NCBI GenBank assembly: GCA_017889545.1
Contig: JAGFZV010000002.1
Location: 1 to 64,000, forward strand
Length of the DNA: 64,000 nucleotides
Direction: 5' to 3'
From: Bacillota bacterium
GTDB taxonomy: Bacteria; Bacillota; Negativicutes; CTSoil-072
A program made the position numbers and the translations under genes. The notes under the pieces are model-generated. The model saw only the letters and a list, made by a program, of their open reading frames with translations, was not told the DNA's origin and did no database searches. This document shows, piece by piece, positions 8,927 through 19,286 of the stretch (positions are counted from its first letter, which is position 1; the number at the start of each line of letters is the position of its first letter).

Positions 8927-10300
8927 TTGTCTATGAAAAATATCTGTAATATCACTATTCTAGTCATTGCGTTACTGTATGTAACAACAATATTTTTCAA
9001 AGTGGATATATTGCCGCTGCTTTTTGTGTCTTCTTTATTTCTGTTCGTATGCGGCTTTCCTCAGCAAGGAAAAGAATTCAAGAAGATTACGCTGTTCTTT
9101 CTGTCTCTTGGCGCTGCTATTTTAACTTATTATCAATTACCTTTCCTTTCGTGGATGCAGTCTTTGGTATCAATGACCAATGTCATTGCCATTATTGTTG
9201 TGATGCAGCTTTTTACCCTGCCGATTGAAATCGGCAGATACAACAGCACGATTGAATATTGGCTGAAAAAATCATTTGCAAAAGAAAGCTCGCTTTTTTT
9301 GTTCGTTATGTTGGTTACTCATATATTTGCCAGCTTTTTACTATTCGGGACAGTGCCGGTCATGGTTTCGCTTTTTAGCAAGGCTCTAAAAAACAATATT
9401 TCTAATTACAAACGTTTTTTGGCGGTAGCGATTGTAAGAGGATATTCCATGGCGATGTGTTGGGCGCCGGGCGCTGTTATCATGCTGATTGTCCTACAGG
9501 TCACGGAAGTTTCCTGGTTCGAACTTTTTGTTCCCGGGTTTCTGTTGAGCATAATCGGGCTTGCTACGGCCTATGGATTTGAGCACATTACCCGTCTGAA
9601 TAAAACGATTCTGACGAAAGAGACAAAGGGGGAGACCGAACTTCACACTGCGGCATTGGCTTACAGACAGTCGGCCCATATTATTTTTGTTGTGCTTGGC
9701 CTTTTAATCTTGATTTCTTTTTTTGAGATGATCTCCTTTGGTTCAGGGACAGGACGGATTTTGCTGGCGGGATTGCTGGTGGCTGGTTTTTGGCTATGGT
9801 ATTATCGTAAACATCCCCGGATTGGCAAAGTTCTTCGTACGTATTGGGATAGCGGGATCATTAAAGCGTCGGACCTCGCTGTTTTTTTTGTTGCTATTGG
9901 CTTATTTTCCGGTGCTGTTGGTAAAAGCGGGATACTGGTTCAACTGCAGCCGACGTTTCAACAGGCTGTTAATCAGTTGGGTATGCTTTCCGTCCTTGCT
10001 GTTCCGTTGATTTTTATTTTTTTGGCGATGATTGGAATTCATCCGTTTATTCTTGCTGTTATTCTGGGGAAAATTTTAATGGCTCTTTCGCTGCCTTTGC
10101 CGCCAGTATCGATTGCTCTGCTTCTATTGACTGCAAGCTGTATTTCCTTTATTGCATCTCCTTTTGCCGGGATGGTTTTAAATACGGCGAAATTTCTGAA
10201 TGTAAGACCAATGAACTTGTCGGTAAAGTGGAATCTTGCTTACAGTGTTTTGTTTTTAGCGGAAGGGATCCTTTTTGCTTGTTTTTGGAATCGCATTTAA
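8927..10300 (+). CDS. polytopic membrane protein, probable ion-transporter-superfamily permease
   Basis: 457 residues with roughly 11-12 hydrophobic segments spread over the whole length and no soluble domain. I do not recognise a specific family; two-part symmetry, a GTVPVMVSLFSKAL re-entrant-like stretch and ATG-free hydrophobic hairpins suggest a DASS/ArsB/CitT-like secondary transporter. The TTG at 8927 and the ATG at 8933 are both possible starts; AAGGTGGG lies 12 bases before the TTG. It starts 35 bases after the yfbR-like gene and may be transcribed with it, but a nucleotide-related substrate is only a guess. The 190 bases after it hold no gene that I can support. Confidence 0.65.
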   Translation: MSMKNICNITILVIALLYVTTIFFKVDILPLLFVSSLFLFVCGFPQQGKEFKKITLFFLSLGAAILTYYQLPFLSWMQSLVSMTNVIAIIVVMQLFTLPIEIGRYNSTIEYWLKKSFAKESSLFLFVMLVTHIFASFLLFGTVPVMVSLFSKALKNNISNYKRFLAVAIVRGYSMAMCWAPGAVIMLIVLQVTEVSWFELFVPGFLLSIIGLATAYGFEHITRLNKTILTKETKGETELHTAALAYRQSAHIIFVVLGLLILISFFEMISFGSGTGRILLAGLLVAGFWLWYYRKHPRIGKVLRTYWDSGIIKASDLAVFFVAIGLFSGAVGKSGILVQLQPTFQQAVNQLGMLSVLAVPLIFIFLAMIGIHPFILAVILGKILMALSLPLPPVSIALLLLTASCISFIASPFAGMVLNTAKFLNVRPMNLSVKWNLAYSVLFLAEGILFACFWNRI

Positions 10301-10490
10301 CGAAATAATGTAGTAAATTGGAATTTTTGGGAGGAAGTTATGTTTTTTTGTCGAAAATGAATCAGGTGAAATTTGGACTATACATTCTGCTATTCTGCAG
10401 ACAGCCTTAATGGTCGGCTGAAGGTGATGGCAGCATCCTCCAAAATGATTGTCAATGCAGTAACTGAAGCTTGAGGGAGAGGGAGAAAAA

Positions 10491-12461
10491 ATGAAAAGTA
10501 TTAGAGCGAAACTTGCCATTGTCGTCATCACCTTATTTGTTATCGCGCTTGGTCTCTTATCCGGGTTGAATTATTGGCAAGCGAAAAAACTGTTGGTGCA
10601 GGATGCAGAAACAAATCTTTCGGCGGTGGTCGATGCTACCGGAACGGAAATCAGTCTGTGGCTTGACGGGCGCAAGACCGAGGTGTCGGCAATCGCCCGG
10701 TCACCGGTTATGGCCAGCGGGAATCGCGAAGCCATGCTGTCCTATTTGGCGGCAGAAATAAATAACAATAAACTGTATGAAAATATTTTCTGGACGGATA
10801 ATAAAGGGAATTTTGATACTCGCGGCGTGCCGGGCAATGCAGCGAACCGACCGTATTTCCAAGCGGCGATGAAAGGCAACATGGCTGTTTCTGATCCAAT
10901 CGTTTCTACATCGACAGGAAAAACAGTGGTGATCATTTCCGCTCCAATTCGGGACAGCGAGGGAATTGTCGGCGTCCTGGTCGGGTCAATCAATGTGGAA
11001 GAAGTTGAAAAACGTGTTCTTGGGGTGAAGGTCGAACAGACCGGTTATGCCTATGTATTAAAGCAGGATGGAACGATACTGTTCCATCCCAGTAAAGAAG
11101 TCGCGAATAAGGTGAACATTCATAATGATGTCAATGCGACGCAGGGTCTAAAAACAGCCGTGGAAAAAATGCTGAAAGGCGAAAAAGGAATTGCAAGCTA
11201 TCCGTATATGGGAGAAGACAAGTATTTAGCGTATACCCCAATTACGGGAACTTCCTGGGCTATGGGGGTGACTGTACCCGCCGGCGAAGTGCTTGCCAAA
11301 ATGAATGCGTTTACATGGGGTGCACTGGCAACGATTGCAATCGTACTTATTTTAGTGAGTTTTATTATCCTTTATATGGTGACGCGCATTGTTAAGCCGT
11401 TGGGGATTTTGGAGACAGCGGCCAATCGAATTGCAGGCGGCGACCTTACAGAAACTCAGATCGACGTAAATTCTCAGGATGAACTAGGGCGTTTGGCGCG
11501 GGCATTTGAAACGATGACTGGAAACCTGCGCAATCTGGTGCGGCAAATTGCGACCACGGCCGATCAGGTCGCAGCGTCTTCGGAAGAATTAACGGCCAGT
11601 TCAGAGCAATCTGCGCAAACGGTTAACCAAATTGCAAGCGCGATTACGGATATGGCTGCAGGCGCAACGGAACAATTAACCGCAGCCGATGAAAGTTCTG
11701 CTGTAGTGGAACAAATGTCAGCAGGCATTCAACAGGTGGCGGACAATGCAAACCAGGCTGCCGCCCGGTCTGCTCAAGCTGCAGATAAAGCCAAAGATGG
11801 CGGTAAAGCCGTCGAAAAAGCGGTAAACCAAATGAACAGTATTGAGAATACTGTCAATGGTTCAGCTCAAGTAGTAGCAAAATTGGGCGAACGTTCCAAG
11901 GAAATCGGCCAGATTGTGGATACGATTTCGGGGATTGCCGGGCAGACCAATCTCCTCGCTCTCAATGCTGCCATTGAAGCGGCGCGGGCGGGCGAGCAGG
12001 GACGGGGTTTTGCAGTAGTGGCGGAGGAAGTGCGAAAATTGGCGGAACAATCGCAGGAAGCGGCAAAAAAGATTGCTGAATTAATTACAGAAATTCAAGG
12101 CGATACGGATAAGGCTGTCAACGCGATGAACGCCGGGACACGGGAAGTCAAGACCGGAGCTGAGGTGGTTAATGCAGCAGGAGTTGCTTTTGGCGAAATT
12201 TCCGAATTGGTAACTCAGGGATCAGATCAAATGCAAGAGATTTCGGCTGCTATCCAGCAGATGGCAACTGGCAGTCAGCAGATTGTAAATTCAGTTAAAA
12301 AGATTGATGAACTCAGCAAAAAATCAGCAGCCGAGGCTCAGAACGTTTCTGCTGCAACGGAAGAACAATTGGCTACGATGGAAGAGATCGCTTCATCCAG
12401 TCAGGCGTTGGCCCAATTGGCTCAAGATCTTCAAGCCGGCGTCACGAAGTTTAGCATATAG
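10491..12461 (+). CDS. methyl-accepting chemotaxis protein (dCache + HAMP + signalling domain)
   Basis: 656 residues. One transmembrane segment at about residues 8-28 and another at about 280-305 flank an extracytoplasmic double-Cache-like sensor ([44 protein letters not shown]). A HAMP domain ([21 protein letters not shown]) and the long coiled-coil signalling domain with the receptor-tip hairpin [38 protein letters not shown] follow. It relays ligand binding to CheA/CheW. A good Shine-Dalgarno (GAGGGAGAGGGAG) precedes the ATG, and a terminator follows directly. The ligand is unknown; Cache sensors often bind amino or organic acids. Confidence 0.9.
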   Translation: MKSIRAKLAIVVITLFVIALGLLSGLNYWQAKKLLVQDAETNLSAVVDATGTEISLWLDGRKTEVSAIARSPVMASGNREAMLSYLAAEINNNKLYENIFWTDNKGNFDTRGVPGNAANRPYFQAAMKGNMAVSDPIVSTSTGKTVVIISAPIRDSEGIVGVLVGSINVEEVEKRVLGVKVEQTGYAYVLKQDGTILFHPSKEVANKVNIHNDVNATQGLKTAVEKMLKGEKGIASYPYMGEDKYLAYTPITGTSWAMGVTVPAGEVLAKMNAFTWGALATIAIVLILVSFIILYMVTRIVKPLGILETAANRIAGGDLTETQIDVNSQDELGRLARAFETMTGNLRNLVRQIATTADQVAASSEELTASSEQSAQTVNQIASAITDMAAGATEQLTAADESSAVVEQMSAGIQQVADNANQAAARSAQAADKAKDGGKAVEKAVNQMNSIENTVNGSAQVVAKLGERSKEIGQIVDTISGIAGQTNLLALNAAIEAARAGEQGRGFAVVAEEVRKLAEQSQEAAKKIAELITEIQGDTDKAVNAMNAGTREVKTGAEVVNAAGVAFGEISELVTQGSDQMQEISAAIQQMATGSQQIVNSVKKIDELSKKSAAEAQNVSAATEEQLATMEEIASSSQALAQLAQDLQAGVTKFSI

Positions 12462-12480
12462 TCCTATTGACCGTAATAAA

Positions 12481-12514
12481 AAACAGTTCTGCCAAGCGGC
12501 AGAACTGTTTTTTG
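12481..12514. terminator. bidirectional terminator between the chemotaxis receptor and dfx
   Basis: Arms AAACAGTTCTGCC / GGCAGAACTGTTT with a 4-base loop and T/A tracts on both sides serve the two converging genes. Confidence 0.85.
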
Positions 12515-12536
12515 TTACAGATCGTCTCAGAGTAAA

Positions 12537-12902
12537 TTATAGTTGGGCTTTCCACAAGCCATGGAGATTACAATAGGCATAAATTACAGCTGTCGTGATG
12601 CCCGGGAATTCTGCTTTGGGTTCCATGCCCGGTTTTAGATGAACGATTTGATTTTTGTCGTCTGAAATCGCAGCAATCCACTCGATATAATGTTCAGGCG
12701 TCATGGGATGTGCAACGGATCCAACCGAAACGTTTAGTTTTTCGCCTTCCTTGACGATGACGGGTACATGCTTTTCCTGAGAAGCGTCGGTTACATTTGC
12801 TTCGAGTTTTTCCATGGGCTGTCCGCAGCATACGAGTTGACCGCCGCCGTTTTTGATTAAGCCAACGATGTTGCCGCAGATTTTACACCGGAAGAATAAC
12901 AT
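12537..12902 (-). CDS. dfx: desulfoferrodoxin (superoxide reductase)
   Basis: 121 residues. The N-terminal desulforedoxin domain has the full Fe ligand set C6, C9, C25, C26. The SOR domain carries E43-K44-H45, H65, H71, C111 and H114 (EKHVPV, AHPMTPEH, YCNLHGLW), so both iron centres should be intact. It reduces superoxide to peroxide without making oxygen, a defence typical of anaerobes. The start has GGGAGGT seven bases upstream on the minus strand. It is a single-gene unit, convergent with the chemotaxis receptor. Confidence 0.95.
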   Translation of the reverse strand: MLFFRCKICGNIVGLIKNGGGQLVCCGQPMEKLEANVTDASQEKHVPVIVKEGEKLNVSVGSVAHPMTPEHYIEWIAAISDDKNQIVHLKPGMEPKAEFPGITTAVIYAYCNLHGLWKAQL

Positions 12903-13119
12903 TTTGACTACCTCCCTTAAGAATTTGTAATTGAATTCTTACACAGTATTAATTCGCAATTCACTGCCGGTTTCCTTTTTTATGAACGCGATGCCATTCA
13001 AGAAATAGACGGAAAAAGATCGGAGGAATAGATGCTGATATGAAATTGGAATTAACAAGAGGAACACCAATAATGCATGCCGAATGGTATTCTATGAATT
13101 GAATGATTGGAGGAAAGCC

Positions 13120-16068
13120 ATGAAACGATTTGAGGATCTAAAGGCCCGCTTTTCCAGTATTCATGATTTAATGAAATTCAGGGTTACGGAAATACTGCTG
13201 ATATCCACATTGTATGACGGCTTTGTACTAGAAGAAGACGGTCAGCTATCCGAACAGATCTATAATCAATTTGCCGACTTAAGCATTCCTTTTGTCCCCC
13301 GTATTCAGAGAGTTTCCAGCCAAGAGGAAGCCTTTGAGGCGTTGGAAACCCGATCATTTCATTTGATTATTACGATGGCCCGCATGAGTGATCTGAGTTC
13401 GTTCGAATTTGAAAAGAAATTAAAAGAATCTTACCCGGCTATTCCTCTTGTCATGTTGTCCTATGACCGTTTGCCGGCTGCAATGATTACCCGGATACGG
13501 GAAGCCGGCTGTATTGATCGGGTATTCTATTGGTCCGGCGACAGCAAATTGTTGCTGGCAATCATCAAATATGTTGAAGATCGACAAAATGTGGAAGAGG
13601 ACAGTAAACAAGGCGTGCAAGTCATTTTGGTTGTGGATGATTCACCCGTTTACTACTCGCAGCTTCTGCCGATTATTTATACCGAAATCCTAACGCAGAC
13701 CCGTTACTTGGTGCAACATGCCATGAATATGCGTCATGGGCTGCTCAGGGTGCGACTGAGACCAAAGATACTGCTTGCAGAAACCTATGAAGAAGCGCTG
13801 GAAATCATTGTACAATATCGTCATAATTTGCTCGGCGTTATTTCCGACGTGAGTTTCCCCAAAGCAGGAAGGATTGATTCATCTGCAGGGATTGATTTGG
13901 CGCAGAGAATGCGGGAGATGATCAGCGATTTTCCTTTTTTGCTGCAGTCGGAACAAAGCGAAAACGCGAACAAAGCGAAAGATATCAATGTGAGCTTCCT
14001 CGATAAGAACTCGCCGAATTTATTGCATGAATTACGTGCGTTTATTATGGGGAACTATGGATTTGGCTCTTTCGTGTTCAAATATCCGGATGGCAGAATC
14101 ATTGCAGAAGCCTCAGATATCACGAATTTGGAGCGCATTATCAGGGAACTGCCGGATGAAAGCTTGTATTATCACGCGGCAAACAACCATTTTTCCCGAT
14201 GGTTTAGAGCCCGTGCGGAATTTGAGGTTGCGGAAAAGCTGCGATGCGTTGATGCGGCGACGGAATTTGCCAATGTCGCGGATATCAGAATGTATATTCT
14301 TGATGTATTGAAAACGTATTTTCAGCGTTATCAGTCCGGCATGATCATCGATTTTGAAGGCTTGGCCAAAAAGGACATGGAGAATGCGTTTATTAAGCTT
14401 GGAAGCGGTTCGCTGGGCGGAAAAGCCAGAGGAATTGCATTTATTCATTCCCTGATTGCCAAGGCGCAGTTAACAGATAAATATGACGATATTACGATAC
14501 GAGTTCCACGCTCCTTTGTGATCTGCAGTGATATTTTTGAACAATTTCTTGAAGAAAATCATCTGTATGACTTTCTTAAGCACACAAGCGACGAAACGGA
14601 AATTGCCTGCAAATTTTTGGAAAGTGAACTGCCTGCCGCCATTGGAAAAAACTTGGAAGTATTAACCCGGCATATACGCTGCCCGTTGGCAATCCGTTCT
14701 TCCAGCATTCTTGAAGATTCCAGGGTATTGCCGTTTGCAGGGATTTACAAAACCTACGTTATACCGAACAGTCATGACAATCAGCCGGTACGCCTTAAGC
14801 AGCTTTGTGATGCCGTGAAGCTTGTATTTGCTTCGGTATTCTATGCGGGACCTGCTCAATATGCCAAAAATGCTGACATCCGTATCGAAGAAGAAAAAAT
14901 GGCAGTTTTGATACAAGAATTGGTCGGAGAGCATTACGGGGATCTGTATTATCCGGCTATATCCGGGGTGGCGCAATCCTATAATTTTTATCCGTACCAT
15001 CCAATGAAAGCGGAGGAGGGAACGGTAAGTCTCGCGTTGGGATTGGGGAAAATGGTCGTCGGCGGAGAACAGGTCTACCGGTTTTCCCCGGATCATCCCC
15101 AAATAAATCCGCTGTATACGACCCCTGAAGAATATTTTGAACGATCGCAGAGGACTTTTTATGCGGTAAATCTGAGGGCATCGGCCGATAGCGCAGTGTG
15201 TGCCGATGAAAATTCCAATTACGAGTTGCTGCCGGTTTCCCGAGCAGAGCAGGACAATGCTTTGGGATACATTGGAAGTACGTATTCCATTGAAAATGAT
15301 TACATTTATGATGATGTGAACCAAAAAGGGCCCAAGCTTGTGACGTTTGCTCCCATTCTTAAGGATCGTAAACTGCCGCTGACAAATGTGATTAAAGATC
15401 TGTTGCGACTGGGAAAACAATCCTTTGGGGCCGATGTGGAGATTGAATTTGCAGTGAACATTCCCAAAGAGAAAAGCAAACCCAAAGAGTTTTATTTTTT
15501 GCAGATCCGTCCCATGGTGGTCGGCCAAGAAGCAGGACAAGTCTGTTTTGATGACCGGCATGAGGCCTGGTGCCATAGTAACCACACGATCGGCAATGGA
15601 TTTTATCAGGATATTCACGATATCATTTTTGTGAACCCGGAGACATTTGAATTGAAAGACAGTATCGAGATTGCGCCTGAAATCGGAAAGTTAAATAATT
15701 TGCTGTACCAGGAAGGCCGCCGATGTATTCTCATCGGGTTTGGACGGATGGGTACTACCGACCGGTGGCTGGGGATCCCGTTGAGTTGGTCGCAAATGTC
15801 ACAGGCACAGATCATTGTAGAAGTTGACAGAAAAGACTTGCATCCGGAGCCTTCGTTAGGCAGCCACTTTTTTCACAATCTGACCGCGGCGAAAATGGGA
15901 TATTTCCATATACAATACAATGAACAGCCGGAGGATCGCATTGACTGGGACTGGCTGTTGGCGCAACCGGTTTTCGAACAGACCAAACGTGTGCGGCTGA
16001 TCAGGCGGGAAGATCCTTTTTTGGTCAAAATTGATGGAAAGAGTTTCAAAGGGATTATATATAAATAA
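13120..16068 (+). CDS. receiver-domain / PPDK-type ATP-grasp fusion protein
   Basis: 982 residues. Residues 1-165 resemble a degenerate receiver. Residues 165-300 are a second receiver with the expected acidic pair (VVDDSP), phospho-acceptor (GVISDVSF) and lysine (SFLDKNS). After a linker comes a PEP-synthase/PPDK N-terminal ATP-grasp module (GSGSLGGKARGIAFI, RVPRSFVI, LAIRSSSILEDSR.LPFAGIYKTYV, FLQIRPMV). The phosphohistidine swivel and the PEP/pyruvate TIM-barrel domains are absent, so it is unlikely to be a complete PEP synthase. GGAGG precedes the ATG at 13120. It may be a signalling-controlled phosphotransferase; the partner is unknown. Databases often call such proteins PEP synthase. 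Confidence 0.75.
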   Translation: MKRFEDLKARFSSIHDLMKFRVTEILLISTLYDGFVLEEDGQLSEQIYNQFADLSIPFVPRIQRVSSQEEAFEALETRSFHLIITMARMSDLSSFEFEKKLKESYPAIPLVMLSYDRLPAAMITRIREAGCIDRVFYWSGDSKLLLAIIKYVEDRQNVEEDSKQGVQVILVVDDSPVYYSQLLPIIYTEILTQTRYLVQHAMNMRHGLLRVRLRPKILLAETYEEALEIIVQYRHNLLGVISDVSFPKAGRIDSSAGIDLAQRMREMISDFPFLLQSEQSENANKAKDINVSFLDKNSPNLLHELRAFIMGNYGFGSFVFKYPDGRIIAEASDITNLERIIRELPDESLYYHAANNHFSRWFRARAEFEVAEKLRCVDAATEFANVADIRMYILDVLKTYFQRYQSGMIIDFEGLAKKDMENAFIKLGSGSLGGKARGIAFIHSLIAKAQLTDKYDDITIRVPRSFVICSDIFEQFLEENHLYDFLKHTSDETEIACKFLESELPAAIGKNLEVLTRHIRCPLAIRSSSILEDSRVLPFAGIYKTYVIPNSHDNQPVRLKQLCDAVKLVFASVFYAGPAQYAKNADIRIEEEKMAVLIQELVGEHYGDLYYPAISGVAQSYNFYPYHPMKAEEGTVSLALGLGKMVVGGEQVYRFSPDHPQINPLYTTPEEYFERSQRTFYAVNLRASADSAVCADENSNYELLPVSRAEQDNALGYIGSTYSIENDYIYDDVNQKGPKLVTFAPILKDRKLPLTNVIKDLLRLGKQSFGADVEIEFAVNIPKEKSKPKEFYFLQIRPMVVGQEAGQVCFDDRHEAWCHSNHTIGNGFYQDIHDIIFVNPETFELKDSIEIAPEIGKLNNLLYQEGRRCILIGFGRMGTTDRWLGIPLSWSQMSQAQIIVEVDRKDLHPEPSLGSHFFHNLTAAKMGYFHIQYNEQPEDRIDWDWLLAQPVFEQTKRVRLIRREDPFLVKIDGKSFKGIIYK

Positions 16069-16134
16069 GCTGACTGGCAAGTGTTGCGTTGCAAAAGGTA
16101 TCAGGGGAAATATAGTAAAAAAAGGAAGTGCAGC

Positions 16135-17145
16135 ATGATAAGAGTATCGTATGAAGAAGTCCAACAGACGATCAAACAGGCTTTTATCCGGGCCGGAGTA
16201 GATGAGAAACGGGCTGACGTTATGGCCCGGGCGCATGCGGATACCAGCAGGGATGGCATATTCTCCCATGGCTTGAACCGTGTGGAAATTGTATGCACAT
16301 TTATTAAGAACGGAACGGTGGATATCGCCTCTGAGCCTTCTTTACTGTCTTCGCTGGGAGCCTTGGAACAATACGACGGTAATCGCGGTCTTGGTGTAAT
16401 CAACGGAATTTTTGCCATCGACAGAGCGATGGAATTGGCTGACCAATATGGGATTGGGGCGGTTGGCATGGCCAACACATCGCATTGGATGCGCGCCGGC
16501 ATGTATGGATTGCGGGCGACGGATCGAGGTTTCCTGGCAATCTGCTGGACAACGGTGGAGGGTTGTATGCCGCCATGGGGCGGTTTGGATGCAACAATCG
16601 GCAATAATCCGTTTGTCATGGCCGCTCCCGGTCCGGACGGCCCGATGCTCCTGGACATATCCATGGCGCAGTACTCCTACGGAACGTTGATGAATAAACG
16701 GATTGAGGGCAAGAACCTTGAGTATCCGGGCGGATTTGGCGAGAATGGCGAATTGACCTGTGATCCGGATCAGATCATAAAAACAAAGCGCGTATTGCCG
16801 ATTGGGATGTGGAAAGGGGCGGCTTTTTCCATGGCAATTGAATTTTTTTCCGTGCTATTGGCAAAAGGAAAGCCTTTATCATCGATCAAAGGCGGCGATT
16901 TTTCAAGTCAGGGATGTACGCAGGTATATATTGCTGTTTCACCGAAGTGTTTTGGACCGCAAGAAATTGAACACCTGAAACAGTCAATCGAGTTCATGAA
17001 ATCATCGCGACCGGACGGAAGTACAAGCGTACAATACCCTGGCGAAGGGATGATGAAAAAACGCGCTGAAGCTCTCGCAAAAGGGGTTTTAGTGCATGAA
17101 GAAGTCTGGGACCGGGTGAAAAAACTTGCAGAAAAACCTTTGTAG
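16135..17145 (+). CDS. LDH2/YiaK-type NAD(P)-dependent 2-oxoacid/2-hydroxyacid dehydrogenase
   Basis: 336 residues of the malate/L-sulfolactate/ureidoglycolate dehydrogenase family. Signs are the N-terminal R-V-x-x-E-E..A..RAGV start, DGIFSHGLNRV with the catalytic-type histidine, NTSHWMRAGMYGLRATDRG, PPWGGLDATIGNNPFVMAAP and DISMAQYSYGTL. The closest characterised relatives reduce 2,3-diketo-L-gulonate or oxidise 3-dehydro-L-gulonate, but the family is broad and the substrate here is not certain. AAAGGAAG precedes the ATG. A small GNAT gene follows after 24 bases and may be co-transcribed. Confidence 0.8.
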   Translation: MIRVSYEEVQQTIKQAFIRAGVDEKRADVMARAHADTSRDGIFSHGLNRVEIVCTFIKNGTVDIASEPSLLSSLGALEQYDGNRGLGVINGIFAIDRAMELADQYGIGAVGMANTSHWMRAGMYGLRATDRGFLAICWTTVEGCMPPWGGLDATIGNNPFVMAAPGPDGPMLLDISMAQYSYGTLMNKRIEGKNLEYPGGFGENGELTCDPDQIIKTKRVLPIGMWKGAAFSMAIEFFSVLLAKGKPLSSIKGGDFSSQGCTQVYIAVSPKCFGPQEIEHLKQSIEFMKSSRPDGSTSVQYPGEGMMKKRAEALAKGVLVHEEVWDRVKKLAEKPL

Positions 17146-17169
17146 TGAATGAGATCGGGGGAAATAACT

Positions 17170-17592
17170 ATGCCATACCATATTCAGGAAAGCTGTGAGC
17201 AGGTTGATTGGCAGGCGGTTTACCGGGTGCTGCAAGAAGCAGGCCTGGCATCCCATTCTTTGGAACTGACAAAAAAAGCCTTCGAAAACAGCCAACGGGT
17301 CGTATTCGTGTTTGACCAGGATATGTTGATTGGAACCGGCCGGGCGATTTCCGACGGCGCTTATGAAGCGGCGATCTATGATATCGCTGTTTTGCCGGCA
17401 TATCAAGGGAAGAAGATTGGAAAGCTGATCATGGACTCGCTTTCCAAAGGGTTTGAGGATATTAACATCATTTTGTTTGCAAGGCCGGGTGTTGAGAATT
17501 TTTATAAAAAATTAGGATATTGCAAAATGCTTACGGCAATGGCGCGGTTCCACCGGGCAAGCATCATGCGGGAAAAAGGATTTACAGAATGA
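17170..17592 (+). CDS. GNAT-family N-acetyltransferase
   Basis: 140 residues with the GNAT core: LIGTGRAISDGAYEAAIYDIAVLPAYQGKKIGKLIMDSL carries the acetyl-CoA pyrophosphate loop (Q-G-K-K-I-G), followed by the LFARPGVENFYKKLGY beta-strand/helix typical of the YjcF/YitI-type group. The acceptor is unknown. The ATG at 17170 has GGGGGAAA upstream. Its stop overlaps the start of the sigma-54 regulator (ATGA), so translation of the two is coupled. Confidence 0.85.
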   Translation: MPYHIQESCEQVDWQAVYRVLQEAGLASHSLELTKKAFENSQRVVFVFDQDMLIGTGRAISDGAYEAAIYDIAVLPAYQGKKIGKLIMDSLSKGFEDINIILFARPGVENFYKKLGYCKMLTAMARFHRASIMREKGFTE

Positions 17593-19037
17593 TGAAAGAA
17601 ATTTCTACTATTGCCCATATCCAGCCTTTTGTGCAGGAATATGCGCAAACCATCACGGATATTTTGGATTTGTACGTCACGATCATTGATGAAGGCGGAA
17701 TTAGAATAGGCGGTACCGGGCCTCATGCCGAAAGCATCGGCAGGCCGATCCCCGGCGGTTCGTTTTTCCGTGAGGTGCTTGCAAGCGGGCAATCCGGCTT
17801 TATTCACAGAACGGATAGTACACGGGTTTGTGAAAGCTGCGACACTTGCTCATACTGTCAGGAACTTGCAACCATGGGATTTCCGATTTGCAAGCAAGGC
17901 CAGGTCGTTGGTGTCATCGGGGTCATTGCCTTTACTTCTGAACAACGGGACCGATTAACCGGAAATTCGGCAAAATTTCTTACCTTTTTGAGCCATATGA
18001 GCAGTCTGCTGGAAAGCAAATTATTAATGCTGGATGAGCAATGGCGTTTGCAAAATCAAGTGCAGCAAGTATTGGAGACCGTAAATCAAAAATATACCTT
18101 TGGTAAAATGATCGGTCGCGATAAGAATTTTGTTCAATTATTGCAAAAAGCCCAGCGAGTTGCAATTAGTAACTCGACCATTCTCATACAAGGGGAAAGC
18201 GGCACCGGCAAAGAGCTTTTAGCTCGTGCCATTCATGATGAAAGCGGGCGCAAAAGCCAGCCGTTTGTTGTGGTGAATTGCCCATCCATCCCGGAAAATT
18301 TATTGGAAAGCGAATTATTTGGTTATGAGGCAGGCGCATTCACGGGTGCGAATAAAGCGGGGAAAAAAGGGAAATTTGAACTTGCAGATAAAGGCACTAT
18401 TTTTTTGGATGAAATTGGCGATCTTCCGTTAACACTGCAGCCCAAACTTTTGCGGGTAATCCAGGAGCGGTCCATCGAAAGGCTTGCAGGAAACCAGACT
18501 CTGCCGGTTGATGTGAGGATTATTGCTGCGACGAACCGGGATTTAGAAAAGATGGTGCGTGAGGGAACTTTTCGTGAAGACTTGTACTATCGCCTGCTAG
18601 TGATCCCATTGACAATTCCGCCGCTGCGGCAGAGAATGATTGATATTCCGCTCTATGTTGATTATTTTCTGGAAAAATTTGCGCAGCCATTGAACAAAGG
18701 AAGTTTTACCATGGACGAACGGCTGCGGCACTGGCTGATGAACTATCCTTGGCCTGGCAATGTACGGCAAGTGGAGCATGTGATTGAATGCTTGGTAACT
18801 ACGGCTAAAAGCAATGTTCTTTCCTTGCAGGACCTTCCTGCCAACCTGGTAGCAGAAGAAGGCCTGAGCGGCGATACTCCAAGCCTTGAACAACAAATGG
18901 CTGAATATGAGAGGCACCTGCTTAAGATGTACATACCGCCAGATGCAAGCCTGGAAGATAAAAGACAAGCAGCCAAACAGTTGAAAATTAGTTTGGCGAC
19001 ATTGTATCGAAAATTGGAGAAATATCAACTGCAATAA
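17589..19037 (+). CDS. sigma-54-dependent activator with a cysteine-rich sensor domain
   Basis: 482 residues. The N-terminal sensor (about 1-165) contains a C-x2-C-x2-C-x2-C cluster (residues about 81-90, CESCDTCSYC) and another cysteine soon after (FPICKQ). Next comes a full sigma-54 AAA+ domain: Walker A GESGTGKE, GAFTGA loop, DEIGDLP Walker B and R fingers. A C-terminal Fis-type HTH ends the protein (AAKQLKISLATLYRKLEKY). The GAFTGA loop means it activates sigma-54 RNA polymerase. The gene directly downstream, a cysteine desulfidase, has a clear -24/-12 promoter and upstream palindromes, so it is the likely target. I infer that the cysteines sense cysteine, sulfide or redox state, perhaps through an Fe-S cluster. 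Confidence 0.85.
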   Translation: MMKEISTIAHIQPFVQEYAQTITDILDLYVTIIDEGGIRIGGTGPHAESIGRPIPGGSFFREVLASGQSGFIHRTDSTRVCESCDTCSYCQELATMGFPICKQGQVVGVIGVIAFTSEQRDRLTGNSAKFLTFLSHMSSLLESKLLMLDEQWRLQNQVQQVLETVNQKYTFGKMIGRDKNFVQLLQKAQRVAISNSTILIQGESGTGKELLARAIHDESGRKSQPFVVVNCPSIPENLLESELFGYEAGAFTGANKAGKKGKFELADKGTIFLDEIGDLPLTLQPKLLRVIQERSIERLAGNQTLPVDVRIIAATNRDLEKMVREGTFREDLYYRLLVIPLTIPPLRQRMIDIPLYVDYFLEKFAQPLNKGSFTMDERLRHWLMNYPWPGNVRQVEHVIECLVTTAKSNVLSLQDLPANLVAEEGLSGDTPSLEQQMAEYERHLLKMYIPPDASLEDKRQAAKQLKISLATLYRKLEKYQLQ

Positions 19038-19058
19038 TTCATAATTCACACGGCTTTC

Positions 19059-19152
19059 TTCGCAAGTACGCGAATGACTTCGCAAAAATGAGAAAGCTTA
19101 TATTGCAGCACAAGGATGGTATTTTTGCAAAAACGTTTCGCAGAACTGCGAA
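19059..19152. promoter_or_regulatory. probable enhancer sites for the sigma-54 activator
   Basis: Two related palindromes, TTCGCAAGTACGCGAA (19059-19074) and TTCGCAGAACTGCGAA (19137-19152), lie 210-130 bases upstream of a sigma-54 promoter. A further TTCGCA half-site is at 19079, and a weaker TTGCGCAGTTCGCGG is at 19235-19249. Spacing and symmetry fit binding of a dimeric Fis-type HTH activator. Confidence 0.7.
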
Positions 19153-19286
19153 ATATCACGCTTCTTTCCCCAAGCAGTTTTGTCGGATCATAGTAGTCCG
19201 CAAAGCTGCTTTTTACTTGCTATTGCTGCAAGATTTGCGCAGTTCGCGGTCTATTCTATGACCCGAACTGCCGAAAAAATTAACAA

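Noticed and set aside
14662-15618. 318-residue open frame on the minus strand
   Set aside because: It lies wholly opposite the receiver/PPDK-like gene, has no ribosome site and shows no recognisable domain; it is a shadow frame.
16074-16092. sigma-54-like sequence before the LDH2-type gene (TGGCAAGTGTTGC)
   Set aside because: The distance between GG and GC is 8 bases, not the required 10.
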